Of a stretch of DNA of 64,000 nt, positions 17,967 to 28,287 are shown in pieces. Source of the DNA: FEB-25 sp963726315 (GTDB lineage Bacteria > Chloroflexota > Anaerolineae > Anaerolineales > UBA4823); assembly GCA_963726315.1 (NCBI GenBank), contig CAVSBZ010000005.1:1116001-1180000 (forward strand). The letters run 5' to 3'. Position numbers and translations under genes: made by a program. A model generated the notes under the pieces. That model saw only the letters and a list, made by a program, of their open reading frames with translations. It was not told the origin of the DNA and did not search any database. How positions within the stretch are numbered: the stretch's first letter is position 1; each line of letters opens with the position of its first letter.

Positions 17967-19292
17967 TTATTGTCCACGCTCAAATATGCGGTCTTCCAGG
18001 CGCAGATAACCTCTAATTAATTGGCTGGCTGCCAGGCGGATTGGCTCTGGAGGCCATGGGATCACACTTCGATTGACGAACCAAACGTCGGTCAGGTCAG
18101 TCTTGCGCTCCAATGCCAGGTCCGCCAGGGTGCGCCCATTGAGGTGGGTCATCGAAACGCCATGCCCAACGCAGCCCAGGCTGTAGATGGAGCGCTCATC
18201 TCCCAGGAAACCCATCGCAGGTGCCATTTGCAGCGGGACGGATACCGGTCCACCCCAGCGATGGGTGATCTTAATCCCTTTGAGGTGGGGGAACAGCCAC
18301 AGGGTATCCCGCTCGAGGTCAGCGAAGGTACGCGGGTTCTGGTCGTGCTCCATGCTCCCACCGTATGCCAGACTGACGTCGCTGCCACCCATGGCGATAC
18401 GGTTGTCGATCGTCAGTCGGAAATAGTGCACCAGGTTGCGGGCATCTTCAATTCCCTGCCGGTTTACCCAGCCCATGGGTTCAAGCTGCGCCGTCGTTAG
18501 CGGTTCGGTGACGACCATATGGGTGAATGCTGGCACCTGCTTGCGTTTCAGCTGGGGAATCAGGTGCGAATAAGCATTGGTGGCAAAGATGACTTTTTTG
18601 GCGGTCACTTTTCCGTTCGGGGTGGTCAGGACGAACTCGGCACCGCGCTGGATTTCAAGGACAGGTGTCCCTTCATACACTTCCGCACCGAACTGCATAG
18701 CAAGCCGTTTTAGCTCTCGCGCCTGCTTGGCGGGGTTGAGCAGACCTGAGCGCGGCTCCCACCAGCCTCCCAGGAAGCGCGGAGAATTCAGCTCGCTCTT
18801 GATCTGGTCAGCGTCGATCCACTCGATACCGGTAATGCCCATCGAGGTCAGTATCTCCAGGTCATGCTGGATGCGCTTGACGTAGCCTGGCGTGGTGGCA
18901 GCGCGTAAGAACCCTGGGAACCAGTAATCGGATTGGAAATTATATTGCTTAACCATCTCGTCCACATAATCGACTGAGCGTTCCATGTAATGGTGCGCAT
19001 CGACTGTCCGCTGGTGACCAAAGATAGCCTTGGTTACTGCCGGCTCGAGCCCAAATAGGGTCATCGAGAAGCCGCCGTTGCGTCCACTGGCACCATAACC
19101 GACGACTTCCCCTTCCAGAACGGCTACCGTCAACCCCGGGTCGTCCTTACGCAAGTTGTATGCGGTGGAGAGCCCGGTATATCCGCCGCCGATAATGGCA
19201 ATGTCAACCTTCCTATCCCCCTGCAGTACTGCATTCGGAACATATTCCCCATAAGTTGCCAACCAAAATGACTTATCGCGGTAATCTTTCAT
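17967..19292 (-). CDS. FAD-dependent amine/amino-acid oxidoreductase (DAO family)
   Basis: 441 residues. The FAD-binding Rossmann motif GGGYTG is at 35-40 in VDIAIIGGGYTGLSTAYNL, followed by GYGASGRNGGFSM, the typical covalent or tight flavin-contact region of glycine oxidase/gamma-glutamylputrescine oxidase-like proteins. The C-terminal flavin-contact segment is YSLGCVGHGVSMTHLNGRTL. The N-terminal KSFWLATYGEYVPN is common in the putrescine-oxidase-like subgroup. Substrate is unknown; no polyamine genes are adjacent. GGAGGAAG sits 5 bases before the ATG. It is divergent from the acyl-CoA dehydrogenase gene. Confidence 0.88.
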   Translation of the reverse strand: MKDYRDKSFWLATYGEYVPNAVLQGDRKVDIAIIGGGYTGLSTAYNLRKDDPGLTVAVLEGEVVGYGASGRNGGFSMTLFGLEPAVTKAIFGHQRTVDAHHYMERSVDYVDEMVKQYNFQSDYWFPGFLRAATTPGYVKRIQHDLEILTSMGITGIEWIDADQIKSELNSPRFLGGWWEPRSGLLNPAKQARELKRLAMQFGAEVYEGTPVLEIQRGAEFVLTTPNGKVTAKKVIFATNAYSHLIPQLKRKQVPAFTHMVVTEPLTTAQLEPMGWVNRQGIEDARNLVHYFRLTIDNRIAMGGSDVSLAYGGSMEHDQNPRTFADLERDTLWLFPHLKGIKITHRWGGPVSVPLQMAPAMGFLGDERSIYSLGCVGHGVSMTHLNGRTLADLALERKTDLTDVWFVNRSVIPWPPEPIRLAASQLIRGYLRLEDRIFERGQ

Positions 19293-19514
19293 GAGCTTCC
19301 TCCAGGATGGTAGTCAGCAGGTGAATGTGGATGGGTCCATATCTATTATTGCACAATAACAGGTTCTTGTCATCCAAATCACCTTTTACCTTTGAATTTG
19401 GTTCAATAATTAAAAATTTCATCGACTTTATTTTAAAATCTACCTGTATATTGACTTTTCACCACCCTGGGATACTATATAAGCAGCACAACTGTCCGGC
19501 ATAGGAGGAAATCT

Positions 19515-21215
19515 GTGAACATGCTCTTGAACCCCAAAAAGCATACCCGCTATTATCCCGACCAGCGCTCCCGGGAGATCATGTTGAAGACCATCCAGTT
19601 TTTTGAGACCAAGGGGAAGCAAAAGCTTAAATCGGATGATCGTGACCATAAATGGTATGCTGACTTCCTGGATTTTCAAAAACAAGAGAAAATATTCTCC
19701 ACGCTGTTGACTCCTGCAAGTTATGGTGGGGTTGATTGCAGGTGGGATAGCTGGCGTAACTGCGAGTTCAATGAAATCCTGGCATTTTACGGGCTGGGAT
19801 ATTGGTACACCTGGCAGGTGTCCATCCTTGGTCTGGGACCCATCTGGCAGAGTGAGAATGAGGCGGTAAAACAGAAAGCCGCCCGTTTATTGGAAGCTGG
19901 CGAAGTATTTGCCTTCGGGCTTTCCGAGCGCCAGCACGGAGCTGATATCTACTCCACCGAAATGAGTCTCAATTCGCTTGTCGATGGGACCTACTTTGCA
20001 AATGGGGAGAAATACTATATTGGCAACGCCAATATCGCTCCTATGGTATCAACCTTCGGTAAATTATCTCCCTCTGGAGAGTATGTGTTCTTCGTCGCCG
20101 ATTTTCGTCAAAAAGGGTATGACCTGATCCAGAATCTGACCAACAGCCAATCCTACGTGGCGAACTTCAGGCTGCATGATTACCCCATCACCGAACAGGA
20201 TTTTCTTTCCAAAGGGCAGGCTGCCTGGGATGCAGCCCTCAACACGGTCAATATTGGCAAGTTCAACCTGGGTTGGGGCTCAATCGGGATTTGCACCCAT
20301 GCATTTTATGAAGCCATCCATCACGCAGCCAATCGTAAGTTATACGGCATGGCAGTCACGGATTTTCCCCACGTCAGGATGATGTTCACCGAAGCTTATG
20401 CCCGCCTGGTGGCGATGAAGCTGTTCTCTTTGCGGGCGTCTGATTACATGCGTGCCGCCTCTGCTGAAGATAGGCGCTACTTATTGTATAACCCGGTGGT
20501 AAAAATGAAGGTAACCACCCAGGGTGAGCAGGTGATCAACCTGCTATGGGATATTATTGCCGCCAAAGGTTTCGAGAAAGATATGTACTTTGAAATGGCG
20601 GCCAGGGATATCCGGGCGTTACCCAAGCTGGAAGGGACGGTACACGTCAATATTGCTTTGATTGCCAAATTCATGGCTAACTATTTCTTTTTCCATAAAC
20701 AATATCCCCAGCTTCCCCGCCAGGATGAGGCGCGCAACGATGATTTCCTGTTCCACCAGGGACCTGCCAGGGGGCTGAGCAAGATCCAGTTCCATGACTA
20801 CGCGCCTATATTTGAGAGTCACGCTGTCCAGAACGTCAGGATATTCAGCGAGCAGGTTGAGGTTTTCAAGATGATGCTTGCACAAGCTGTACCCAGTGAA
20901 GAGCAGGTGCGAGACACCGATTTTCTATTAACCCTCGGTGAAGCATTCACCCAGGTGGTCTATGGGCAGCTGATCCTGGAAAATGTGGATATCTATTCCA
21001 TCGACGGTGACCTGGTTGACCAGATTTTCGATTTCATGGTGCGCGATCTATCCACCCATGCCCTCAGGCTGTACAGCCAACCGCATGCGACCAACGAACA
21101 GATGAGCTTCTGCCAGAAGATGCTCCGGCGACCGGCGGTTGACTTAACCAGATTCGACCGGGTTTGGTCAGACCAGGTCTATCCGCTGAAAGACGAATAT
21201 GAGATGAACCCGTAG
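19515..21215 (+). CDS. Acyl-CoA dehydrogenase family flavoprotein
   Basis: 566 residues, longer than the usual 380-400, with a family-like core: helical N-terminal domain, then the FAD-facing strand FAFGLSERQHGADIYSTEM, a mid beta-domain (YFANGEKYYIGNANIAPM), and a C-terminal helical domain with YGMAVTDFPHVRMMFTEAYARL. The extra length is in the C-terminal 150 residues, as in long ACAD relatives. The substrate cannot be read. GTG 19515 is preferred to ATG 19521 because AGGAGG lies 6 bases before it. Its stop codon directly abuts the stop of the convergent acyltransferase gene. Confidence 0.88.
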   Translation: MNMLLNPKKHTRYYPDQRSREIMLKTIQFFETKGKQKLKSDDRDHKWYADFLDFQKQEKIFSTLLTPASYGGVDCRWDSWRNCEFNEILAFYGLGYWYTWQVSILGLGPIWQSENEAVKQKAARLLEAGEVFAFGLSERQHGADIYSTEMSLNSLVDGTYFANGEKYYIGNANIAPMVSTFGKLSPSGEYVFFVADFRQKGYDLIQNLTNSQSYVANFRLHDYPITEQDFLSKGQAAWDAALNTVNIGKFNLGWGSIGICTHAFYEAIHHAANRKLYGMAVTDFPHVRMMFTEAYARLVAMKLFSLRASDYMRAASAEDRRYLLYNPVVKMKVTTQGEQVINLLWDIIAAKGFEKDMYFEMAARDIRALPKLEGTVHVNIALIAKFMANYFFFHKQYPQLPRQDEARNDDFLFHQGPARGLSKIQFHDYAPIFESHAVQNVRIFSEQVEVFKMMLAQAVPSEEQVRDTDFLLTLGEAFTQVVYGQLILENVDIYSIDGDLVDQIFDFMVRDLSTHALRLYSQPHATNEQMSFCQKMLRRPAVDLTRFDRVWSDQVYPLKDEYEMNP

Positions 21216-22118
21216 TTAAACATGGGGGTGGAGCGATAACAAGCTGCGCGCCTGTTCGATCAGGCTTGCCAGCAGTGCACCTTCTGGGGCATTTTCGCCG
21301 CCCAGGTCAGAGATGGATAGCGGGGCGGAAAAACTAACCAGCGGCGTGGCTCTGGATTTCTTGCCGGTGAGTAATTGGAATGAAATTTGGAATATTTCAG
21401 CCATTTTTTGACGTTGTTCGTATTTCTTCCACAGGTTGATCAGCGGATTCTTATACCAACGCGGCGATAATATCCCACTGGCGATCGCCACCACAGATTG
21501 GGTTTGCGGAACCCTGCGCAAGAAGAGCTCGATGCTGGCTGACCAACCTGCCAGGCTCTGCTCTGCACCCGGTGAGATTGCCGGGTCGGGTTCTACGTCT
21601 CCACGCGGGAAAACCAACACCGCCCCACCATTTTGCAGATGCCGGATGGTGCTCCTAACCGTCTGTAAACGGGCAGGAATGTAGTAGGGCACCGGGATCA
21701 TGTGCTCGGCCACGTTCGGCAGCATTTGGATGATCTGGATATCTGAAGCCATCATCTTGAGGTCATCCCGCTGGATGCAGGCTCCCAGGATGGCGGCGTC
21801 GTAGGCGGCTGGGTGGTTGCACACCACCATCAACGGACCTTGGCGGGGGATTTGCTCTTCACCGATCAGATCGACCTCGGAAATGAAATTATCGAGCAGC
21901 TGCTTAACCGCTGAGCTCCAACCGTATTGGACGGTATTCCTGTCCAGCTCGACCAGCAGCCTGGACATGCGCTTGACCGGTGTGTTCAAAATGAGGAAAA
22001 CAAGGCGTGAGATCCAATTGGGGCGTTTAATCCCCATCACCACCATGATCTGTGCGAAGAGGGCATCGGTGAAGGCTTCGACCTCCGGTGAGCGGGGAGC
22101 CAATCGGTCGACCATCAT
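21216..22118 (-). CDS. PlsC-like phospholipid/glycerolipid acyltransferase
   Basis: 300 residues. The acyltransferase motif NHPAAYD gives the His102-x4-Asp107 catalytic pair; FPRGD around 175 stands where FPEGTR-type phosphate-binding residues occur. A hydrophobic segment near 35-48 (RLVFLILNTPVKR) may seat it on the membrane. It probably acylates a lysophosphatidate-like or related acceptor, but the exact acceptor is not clear because the second motif diverges. It has no space between its stop and that of the convergent acyl-CoA dehydrogenase gene, so their transcripts overlap. It is divergent from the MATE gene. Confidence 0.82.
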   Translation of the reverse strand: MMVDRLAPRSPEVEAFTDALFAQIMVVMGIKRPNWISRLVFLILNTPVKRMSRLLVELDRNTVQYGWSSAVKQLLDNFISEVDLIGEEQIPRQGPLMVVCNHPAAYDAAILGACIQRDDLKMMASDIQIIQMLPNVAEHMIPVPYYIPARLQTVRSTIRHLQNGGAVLVFPRGDVEPDPAISPGAEQSLAGWSASIELFLRRVPQTQSVVAIASGILSPRWYKNPLINLWKKYEQRQKMAEIFQISFQLLTGKKSRATPLVSFSAPLSISDLGGENAPEGALLASLIEQARSLLSLHPHV

Positions 22119-22312
22119 CCAAGTATATCATCAGTATTTTGCTCAACCTGCCCGCCAAATGGAATGAGGTTATTCGATTTCCTTTCTAATTTTCCTCGTA
22201 GCACATTGTTGGGTGAGATAGCGAAATTAATTGAACATTACTAATTCTGCTCAAGCCTGTTAGAATCGCTTGATTCGGCCAGCACTCGATCCAACGATTG
22301 TGGAGATTCCTA

Positions 22313-23713
22313 TTGTCAGTCAGCAGCGCCCTCAGGTACAGCCGCTCTATTATCGGTTTTTTCAGCGATAAGGAGTACTACCCGCGCCTGTACAAGGTAG
22401 CCATCCCCATCGCCTTGCAGCAGTTCATCATGTCCTCGCTTAACATGGTCGGGGTGGTGATGATAGGGCAGCTAGGGGCAGTGCCGGTGGCGGCGGTAGG
22501 ATTGGCCAACCAGATATTCTTCCTTCTCAACCTGATGCTGTTCGGCATCTACACCGGCTCAGCTATGTTCACTGCCCAATTATGGGGGACAAGGGATATT
22601 CCCAATATCCGTAAAGTTTTGGGGCTGGCGCTCACATTGGGTCTTGGTGCAGCAACATTATTCCTGGTCATCGCAGAAGTCTTCCCGGCAGCTGTCCTGA
22701 GCATCTACTCGAAAGACCCGGCGGTCATCGCCCTGGGCAGCGTGTACCTGCGCATCTTGGGGCTTTCCTTCATCCCCTACGCCATCTCATTTTGTTATGC
22801 GATAGTCCTGCGCAGCACTGGTGACGTCCGTACTCCCTTAGTTGTCACCTTCACCGCCCTGTCGCTGAATACGGTGCTGAGCTATTTGCTCATTTTCGGC
22901 AAGCTCGGACTGCCTGCCATAGGTGTGGTTGGAGCTGGGATTGCTGTGCTGGTCTCTCGCCTGGTGGAGTTATTCCTGATCCTGCTGCTCACCTATCGCA
23001 AGGACAGTCCATCCGCGGCGAAATTACGTGAGTTATTCAGTTATAACCTTGAATTTGCCAAACGAGTGCTTAAGCCGGTCCTGCCGGTGGTTGCCAACGA
23101 AATCTTATGGTCTTTGGGCATCACCGCTTACAGTGTTGCCTATGCCCGCATAAGTACCGATTCCATCGCAGCCATGAATATCGTCGCATCGATCGACCAA
23201 ATGGCGCTGGTGTTGTTCGCTGGCCTTGGGCATGCCACCGCCATCCTGGTTGGCAATCGCATTGGCGCGGGTGATGAGGGTAACGCTTTCCGCTATGGTG
23301 CCCGGTCCGAAGCCCTGGGTATGCTGGGTGGTGTGGGCATCGGCGCATTGGTGATTGTGAGCTCGAATTTGATCCTTTCCCTCTATAAGGTGCCTCCAGA
23401 AGTGATTGAGTATGCACACAAAGCCCTGATCATCCTCGGTGTGCTGCTATGGCTGAGGGCTTCCAACCTGATCATGTTTATCGGCATCTTCCGCAGTGGA
23501 GGAGATACCCGTTTTGCATTCATTCTGGATGGCCTGATTATCTGGGTGGTGGGGGTTCCGTTGGCTTTTACCGGGGCATTCGTCTTCCATTTACCGGTTT
23601 ACTGGGTCTACCTGCTGGTGATGTCTGAAGAAATCACCAAGTGGGTGTTGGGATCATACCGCTTCTTTTCTCGAAAGTGGATCCACAACCTGGCGAAAAC
23701 TGTACCGTCCTGA
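22313..23713 (+). CDS. MATE-family multidrug/metabolite efflux transporter
   Basis: 466 residues with about twelve hydrophobic helices in two related halves. The N-terminal half contains ALQQFIMSSLNMVGVVMIGQLGAV and the second half NEILWSLGITAYSVAYARI. Proteins of this family export cationic compounds in exchange for Na+ or H+. The TTG at 22313 was chosen because GGAG lies 7 bases upstream; a TTG at 22298 is less well placed. It ends at a terminator before typA. Confidence 0.92.
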   Translation: MSVSSALRYSRSIIGFFSDKEYYPRLYKVAIPIALQQFIMSSLNMVGVVMIGQLGAVPVAAVGLANQIFFLLNLMLFGIYTGSAMFTAQLWGTRDIPNIRKVLGLALTLGLGAATLFLVIAEVFPAAVLSIYSKDPAVIALGSVYLRILGLSFIPYAISFCYAIVLRSTGDVRTPLVVTFTALSLNTVLSYLLIFGKLGLPAIGVVGAGIAVLVSRLVELFLILLLTYRKDSPSAAKLRELFSYNLEFAKRVLKPVLPVVANEILWSLGITAYSVAYARISTDSIAAMNIVASIDQMALVLFAGLGHATAILVGNRIGAGDEGNAFRYGARSEALGMLGGVGIGALVIVSSNLILSLYKVPPEVIEYAHKALIILGVLLWLRASNLIMFIGIFRSGGDTRFAFILDGLIIWVVGVPLAFTGAFVFHLPVYWVYLLVMSEEITKWVLGSYRFFSRKWIHNLAKTVPS

Positions 23714-23772
23714 TAATCCCGCCCTGTTCAAAATGGCTGCTCTCTGATAAGATAGTATCCCGAATATACCGG

Positions 23773-23798
23773 CCTCGACCGATTTGGTCGGGGTTTTT
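23773..23798 (+). terminator. Rho-independent terminator between the MATE gene and typA
   Basis: CCTCGACC (23773-23780) pairs with GGTCGGGG (23786-23793), including one G-U pair, around a five-base loop. Five T follow. The typA start lies only 25 bp downstream, so typA needs its own promoter within or upstream of this hairpin, or some read-through. Confidence 0.8.
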
Positions 23799-23822
23799 GT
23801 ATGTCAGAACTGGAAGAACAGT

Positions 23823-25679
23823 GTGATTATCGAACGAGTAGATTTACGTAATATCGCAATTATTGCCCACGTGGACCACGGCAAGACCACATTGGTGGAT
23901 GGTTTGCTCAAGCAAGCCCATGTTTTCCGAGAAAATCAGCAGGTTCTAGTACGGGTGATGGATTCCAACGATCTCGAGCGCGAGCGTGGCATCACCATAC
24001 TGGCTAAGAACACCGCCATTGAGATCTGGGATCAGCAGATTCAGGGTCAGGTGAAGATCAACATCGTAGACACTCCCGGGCACGCTGATTTTGGCGGTGA
24101 GGTCGAGCGGGTGATGAACATGGTGGACGGCGTGCTGCTGTTGGTGGATGCCGCTGAAGGTCCTATGCCGCAGACCCGCTTTGTGCTCAAGAAAGCCCTC
24201 GAGATGGGGCACCGGGCGATTGTGGTGATTAATAAGGTCGACCGCAAGGATGCCGAGCCAGAAAGAGTGCTTAACCAGACTTTTGACCTGTTCATCGAGC
24301 TGGGTGCCACGGATGAACAAGCGGATTTTCCAATAATTTATGCCAATGCCATCACTGCCCAATCTGGTCTCTCCCCAGAGCTGGGACCCGACCTGCAGCC
24401 CCTCTTCCAGGCGATCCTGCGCCACATCCCCCCACCATGTGTGGATGTGGATGCACCGCTGCAAATGCTGGTGACCACCCTCGGCTACGACGACTACCGC
24501 GGCGTGACCGCCGTGGGGCGTATCCACGCGGGTAGGATGTCGGTGGGGCAAGCCCTGGCACGCATCACCGTCGCCGGGCAGATCCTGCCGGAACGGGCGC
24601 GCTACCTGTACGTCCACCAGGGTTTAAAACGTGTAGAAGTGGAAGACGCCCAGGCCGGTGAGATTGTTGCATTGGCTGGATTAGAGGGAATCGGCATCGG
24701 CGAGACTCTGGCTGACCCCGAGAATCCCATTCCGCTCCCACCGATCAAGGTGGAAGAGCCAACGGTGCGAATGACGTTTGGGGTGAACACCTCGCCGTTT
24801 TCAGGTCGCGAGGGTCGCTGGAATACCTCCCGTCGATTACGCGAGCGCCTCTTCGATGAGCTTCGCTCCAACGTTGCATTGCGTGTGGCTGAAACCGAGG
24901 CGGCTGATTCATTCCTCGTCTCCGGGAGGGGTGAGCTGCACCTGGCGATCCTGATCGAAACTATGCGCCGGGAAGGTTATGAGTTCCAGGTATCCCGACC
25001 GGAGGTCATCCTGCGTGAAGGCGAAGGTGGAGAGACCCTGGAGCCATTCGAGGAGTTATACATCGAGACCAGCTCGGAGACCGTGGGTATGGTAGTCGAG
25101 ATGCTGGGTGGGCGGCGAGGTCAGATGTTGGATATGCAGGATACCCTCGAAAACACGGTACGTCTTAAGTATCTCGTGCCCACACGCGGTTTGTTGGGTT
25201 TCAGGTATCAATTCCTGACTGCCACGCGTGGCGCTGGCACGATGAATACCATATTTTATGACTATTTACCCATGGTTGGCGCCATGGCAGGTAGGGAGGC
25301 GGGCTCAATTGTCGCCTTCGAACCTGGCACCACCACAACTTATGGATTGAACAATGCCCAGGACCGCGGTGTGCTGTTTTATGGTCCAGGGATTGATGTT
25401 TATGAGGGCATGGTAGTGGGTGAGCACCAGCGCCCTGGAGATTTGAGCTTCAATGTGTGTAAGAAGAAGCACATGACGAATGTGCGTGCCGCCCGGGGTG
25501 AGATGGAAATCCGCCTGACCCCTCCCCGCCAGATGAGTCTTGACGAAGCAATTGAGTACCTGGCTGATGACGAGCTGCTCGAGGTGACCCCTCAAACCTA
25601 CCGCATCCGCAAGCGTATTCTCAACAATGAAGAGCGCGGCAAACAAATCAAGCTGGCAAAGCTCGAAAAGGTCGGTTAA
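23823..25679 (+). CDS. typA: Ribosome-associated GTPase TypA/BipA
   Basis: 618-residue translational GTPase of the EF-G/LepA group that acts in ribosome assembly and stress adaptation. G1 is HVDHGKTT (16-23). G2 lies around RERGITI, G3 is DTPGHADFGGEVERVM and G4 is NKVDRKDAEPERV. The C-terminal TypA-specific domain ends near TPQTYRIRKRILNNEERG. The start is GTG 23823, with GGAAG upstream; a longer in-frame extension overlaps the MATE terminator and has no homology. It is followed by a strong hairpin shared with the convergent GNAT gene. Confidence 0.97.
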   Translation: MIIERVDLRNIAIIAHVDHGKTTLVDGLLKQAHVFRENQQVLVRVMDSNDLERERGITILAKNTAIEIWDQQIQGQVKINIVDTPGHADFGGEVERVMNMVDGVLLLVDAAEGPMPQTRFVLKKALEMGHRAIVVINKVDRKDAEPERVLNQTFDLFIELGATDEQADFPIIYANAITAQSGLSPELGPDLQPLFQAILRHIPPPCVDVDAPLQMLVTTLGYDDYRGVTAVGRIHAGRMSVGQALARITVAGQILPERARYLYVHQGLKRVEVEDAQAGEIVALAGLEGIGIGETLADPENPIPLPPIKVEEPTVRMTFGVNTSPFSGREGRWNTSRRLRERLFDELRSNVALRVAETEAADSFLVSGRGELHLAILIETMRREGYEFQVSRPEVILREGEGGETLEPFEELYIETSSETVGMVVEMLGGRRGQMLDMQDTLENTVRLKYLVPTRGLLGFRYQFLTATRGAGTMNTIFYDYLPMVGAMAGREAGSIVAFEPGTTTTYGLNNAQDRGVLFYGPGIDVYEGMVVGEHQRPGDLSFNVCKKKHMTNVRAARGEMEIRLTPPRQMSLDEAIEYLADDELLEVTPQTYRIRKRILNNEERGKQIKLAKLEKVG

Positions 25680-25732
25680 TCCCTGCGATTGAAATAGATA
25701 ATCGACAGCTTGCAATCCCTGGTAAAAAAATA

Positions 25733-25764
25733 AAAATGGTCGACCGAAATAGGTCGATCATTTT
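25733..25764. terminator. Bidirectional terminator between typA and the GNAT gene
   Basis: AAAATGGTCGACC (25733-25745) pairs with GGTCGATCATTTT (25752-25764) around GAAATA. The A-rich and T-rich arms give a T-run in either direction. Confidence 0.85.
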
Positions 25765-25792
25765 AGTTACATTGTTTGCCTATCTAGCGAGC

Positions 25793-26917
25793 TCAGATCT
25801 TTAGACGGTACACTCGGTAGCGTTTGTACAGCCTGGCGCCACCACGCATTGCCAGGCTGGGAGTGTAGGGATTGTCATCCGAAGTAAGTGATAGATCAAA
25901 CCAGGTGTATCCCTTGGGGTAAGCACGCCGTGCCATCTCGTCGAACAGCAGTACTGCCACGCCTGTGTCCCAAAATTCTGGTAATACCAGCACGCTCTTA
26001 ATTGCCAGGCATTTGGGCTGGCGGCGTAAATAGGGCATCAGGCGCAGGTAATCCCATGGGTAGCGCAGTCCATTTGCATGGATCAGGGCTTCGTTAACAT
26101 TCGGGATGCCCGGGAACCATCCCACGGCTTCGCCATCCACTTCGGCGAACAGCACCAGCTCGGGGTCGACGATCTGGCGGAACTGCCTGAGCGAAGCCTT
26201 CAATCCCTCGAGCGGCCAGGGGATGAAATCGGGGATATGCGCCAGGGATTTATTCATCAAAACGTGGATGCGCTCGACCTCTGCTTCCCAGTCATCCAGG
26301 TTGGCGGAGCGGATCTTGATCCAATTGTGCTTGCGCAACCGGTCTGCCAAATGACCCAAACGCTCGCGCGGCACTGCGCTCATCTCGCGAGTGAGCTCAT
26401 AAGCCAGGTTATCCCCGCGTGCAGGTGGAAAGCCGTACTCTTCGAAAAATGCCTGGTAGTAGGCAGGGGTGTGACCACACAGGATCACCGGAGGTCGGTC
26501 CCGTCCCTCTATCAGCACGCCGTAGCTGTCCTCATAATCCAGGTTGAAGGGTCCATACAGCGTCTCGAGCTGGTGGGCTGCTGCCCATTGCCTGGCATGG
26601 TCGAACATTGCCCAGGCGACGTCACGATCCTCGATGCAATCGAAGAAACCAATCATGCAGTCCTTCATCCCACGTGCCGCATTGGTTTCCTTATCATCAG
26701 CACAGCAAATCGTGCCAGCGAGTTTCCCGTCCTTTAAGACCATAAATAATTCCGCAATCCCGCGTTTAAAAAATATCCCCGTAGCAGGGTCAATAAGCTT
26801 GATCCGGTCAGCCAGCAGGGGCGGTACCCACAATGGGTCATGGCGGTAAATTTGCCATGGGAAAGTAGCGAAGCGTTTACGGTCTGAGCTGGTTTTTACG
26901 GGTATGAACTCGATCAT
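25793..26917 (-). CDS. GNAT-like acyltransferase domain protein (YghO-like)
   Basis: 374 residues. The N-terminal FATFPWQIYRHDPLWVPPL and PVILCGHTPAYYQAFFEEYGF are typical of a bacterial family resembling E. coli YghO, with a GNAT fold placed in the C-terminal half (SVLVLPEFWDTGVAVLLFDEM as the acetyl-CoA-contact region). No substrate is known. Its ATG overlaps the TAA of the upstream symporter gene by one base (TAATG), so both are translated from one message, and a link between transport and modification of a compound is possible but unproven. Confidence 0.75.
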   Translation of the reverse strand: MIEFIPVKTSSDRKRFATFPWQIYRHDPLWVPPLLADRIKLIDPATGIFFKRGIAELFMVLKDGKLAGTICCADDKETNAARGMKDCMIGFFDCIEDRDVAWAMFDHARQWAAAHQLETLYGPFNLDYEDSYGVLIEGRDRPPVILCGHTPAYYQAFFEEYGFPPARGDNLAYELTREMSAVPRERLGHLADRLRKHNWIKIRSANLDDWEAEVERIHVLMNKSLAHIPDFIPWPLEGLKASLRQFRQIVDPELVLFAEVDGEAVGWFPGIPNVNEALIHANGLRYPWDYLRLMPYLRRQPKCLAIKSVLVLPEFWDTGVAVLLFDEMARRAYPKGYTWFDLSLTSDDNPYTPSLAMRGGARLYKRYRVYRLKI

Positions 26918-28287
26918 TAATCTGGTCCTTCTTCAACAATGCCAGCAGCGCGCCGTTCTTCCAGTTCCTGAGCGATCCGTGTGTAACCTTCACGTCCGAG
27001 AGGATAAAGGATGGCGAACACGATCCCGATACTCAGCATGATTGCGGGGATGGGTCCGACCAACAGGCGGATACCATTCACAGCACTCACCGGCTGTTGG
27101 GTGCTGTTAGGGATATATCCAGTTCGATCCAGCATCAAGAGCGCCAGGGGTATGGCAATGGAAGAGGCAACTTTCTGTGAGAGTGATATCAGGCTGTAGA
27201 ACATACCTTCGTGCCGCTTGCCGTTTTTGAGCTCTCCATACTCAATCGCATCGGGGATCATCGACCAGGGGATGATGTGGGCAGCCGATACGCCAATCCC
27301 AGCTAACACACACAAAATTAAAATGATCGATAATGGTGTGGCAGAGGTCAAGTTGATCAGCGCCAGCAGCACGACGGCAAAGAACACCATCCCGATGATG
27401 TATGCCAGGCGCTTATTGAGACGGCGTGAAGTCCAGGTCCATAATGGCAAGGCAATAATTGCAACCACAAATATGGTCGCCATGATCAGATCACTGTCGC
27501 CCTCACGGTTAACCGCATACTTGATAAAGTACAGTAACATGGTCTGAAGGATATCTATGGTGAGCCAGGTAAAGAGGAAGATGATTGCACTGAAGACAAA
27601 AGGTTTATTTTTAACCGATAACTTGATCGAATCAATCAGCCCGGGCTGCTCCAGCTGCATGAATTCTGGTCGTTCCCGGGTGCCAAAAAACACAATATAG
27701 ATGGGTATCGCTGAGACAATGGCAAAGATGAACCCCATTACCATAATGCTCGTGCCATGTTCTGGGGAAAACCCGGTTACGATCATCAATGGGAGGGTGA
27801 ACGCCACCAGGCTGCCAGCGATGGAGAAGAATGCCCTTACCGATGTCAGCGAAGTGCGCTCATCATAATCTGATGTCAGCTCAGGGGTCAGAGCAAAATA
27901 GGGCATGTAAATCATGGTGGCTGCCGCATCATACAACACATAAATCAGCGCGTAGTAAGCCACCAGTGCAACATCTCCCTGGATGGGTGGTCGCCACCAC
28001 ATCAGGGTAAAGACGATGGCAAAGGGGATTGGTCCGAACAGCAAAAAAGGACGCCGCCTGCCCCAGCGTGTGCGAGTGTGATCGGAGATATAGCCGAACA
28101 GGGGATCATTGACATAGTCCCAGGTCCGCCCGATGAGGATGGCAATGGCTGCCAAAGCTGGGCGGACACCAACAACGTCGGTCAGGAAGATGGCGAAATA
28201 GGCTGCCACGATGGTGCTGGTGATGCTGAAGCCCAGGTCACCTGATCCATACATCCATTTTCGCCACGCCGGTAGCTTTTCAGTCAT
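26917..28287 (-). CDS. MFS-type sugar:cation symporter (GPH family)
   Basis: 456 residues with about twelve membrane helices. The N-terminal WMYGSGDLGFSITSTIVAAY and loop RTWDYVNDPLFGYISDHTRT match the glycoside-pentoside-hexuronide:cation symporter family (melibiose/glucuronide carriers). LGYISD-like and RWGRRRPF residues in loop 2-3 are conserved there. The substrate is probably a glycoside or uronide. I see no clear ribosome-binding site before ATG 28287. It is transcribed with the GNAT-like gene and is divergent from the epimerase gene. Confidence 0.9.
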   Translation of the reverse strand: MTEKLPAWRKWMYGSGDLGFSITSTIVAAYFAIFLTDVVGVRPALAAIAILIGRTWDYVNDPLFGYISDHTRTRWGRRRPFLLFGPIPFAIVFTLMWWRPPIQGDVALVAYYALIYVLYDAAATMIYMPYFALTPELTSDYDERTSLTSVRAFFSIAGSLVAFTLPLMIVTGFSPEHGTSIMVMGFIFAIVSAIPIYIVFFGTRERPEFMQLEQPGLIDSIKLSVKNKPFVFSAIIFLFTWLTIDILQTMLLYFIKYAVNREGDSDLIMATIFVVAIIALPLWTWTSRRLNKRLAYIIGMVFFAVVLLALINLTSATPLSIILILCVLAGIGVSAAHIIPWSMIPDAIEYGELKNGKRHEGMFYSLISLSQKVASSIAIPLALLMLDRTGYIPNSTQQPVSAVNGIRLLVGPIPAIMLSIGIVFAILYPLGREGYTRIAQELEERRAAGIVEEGPD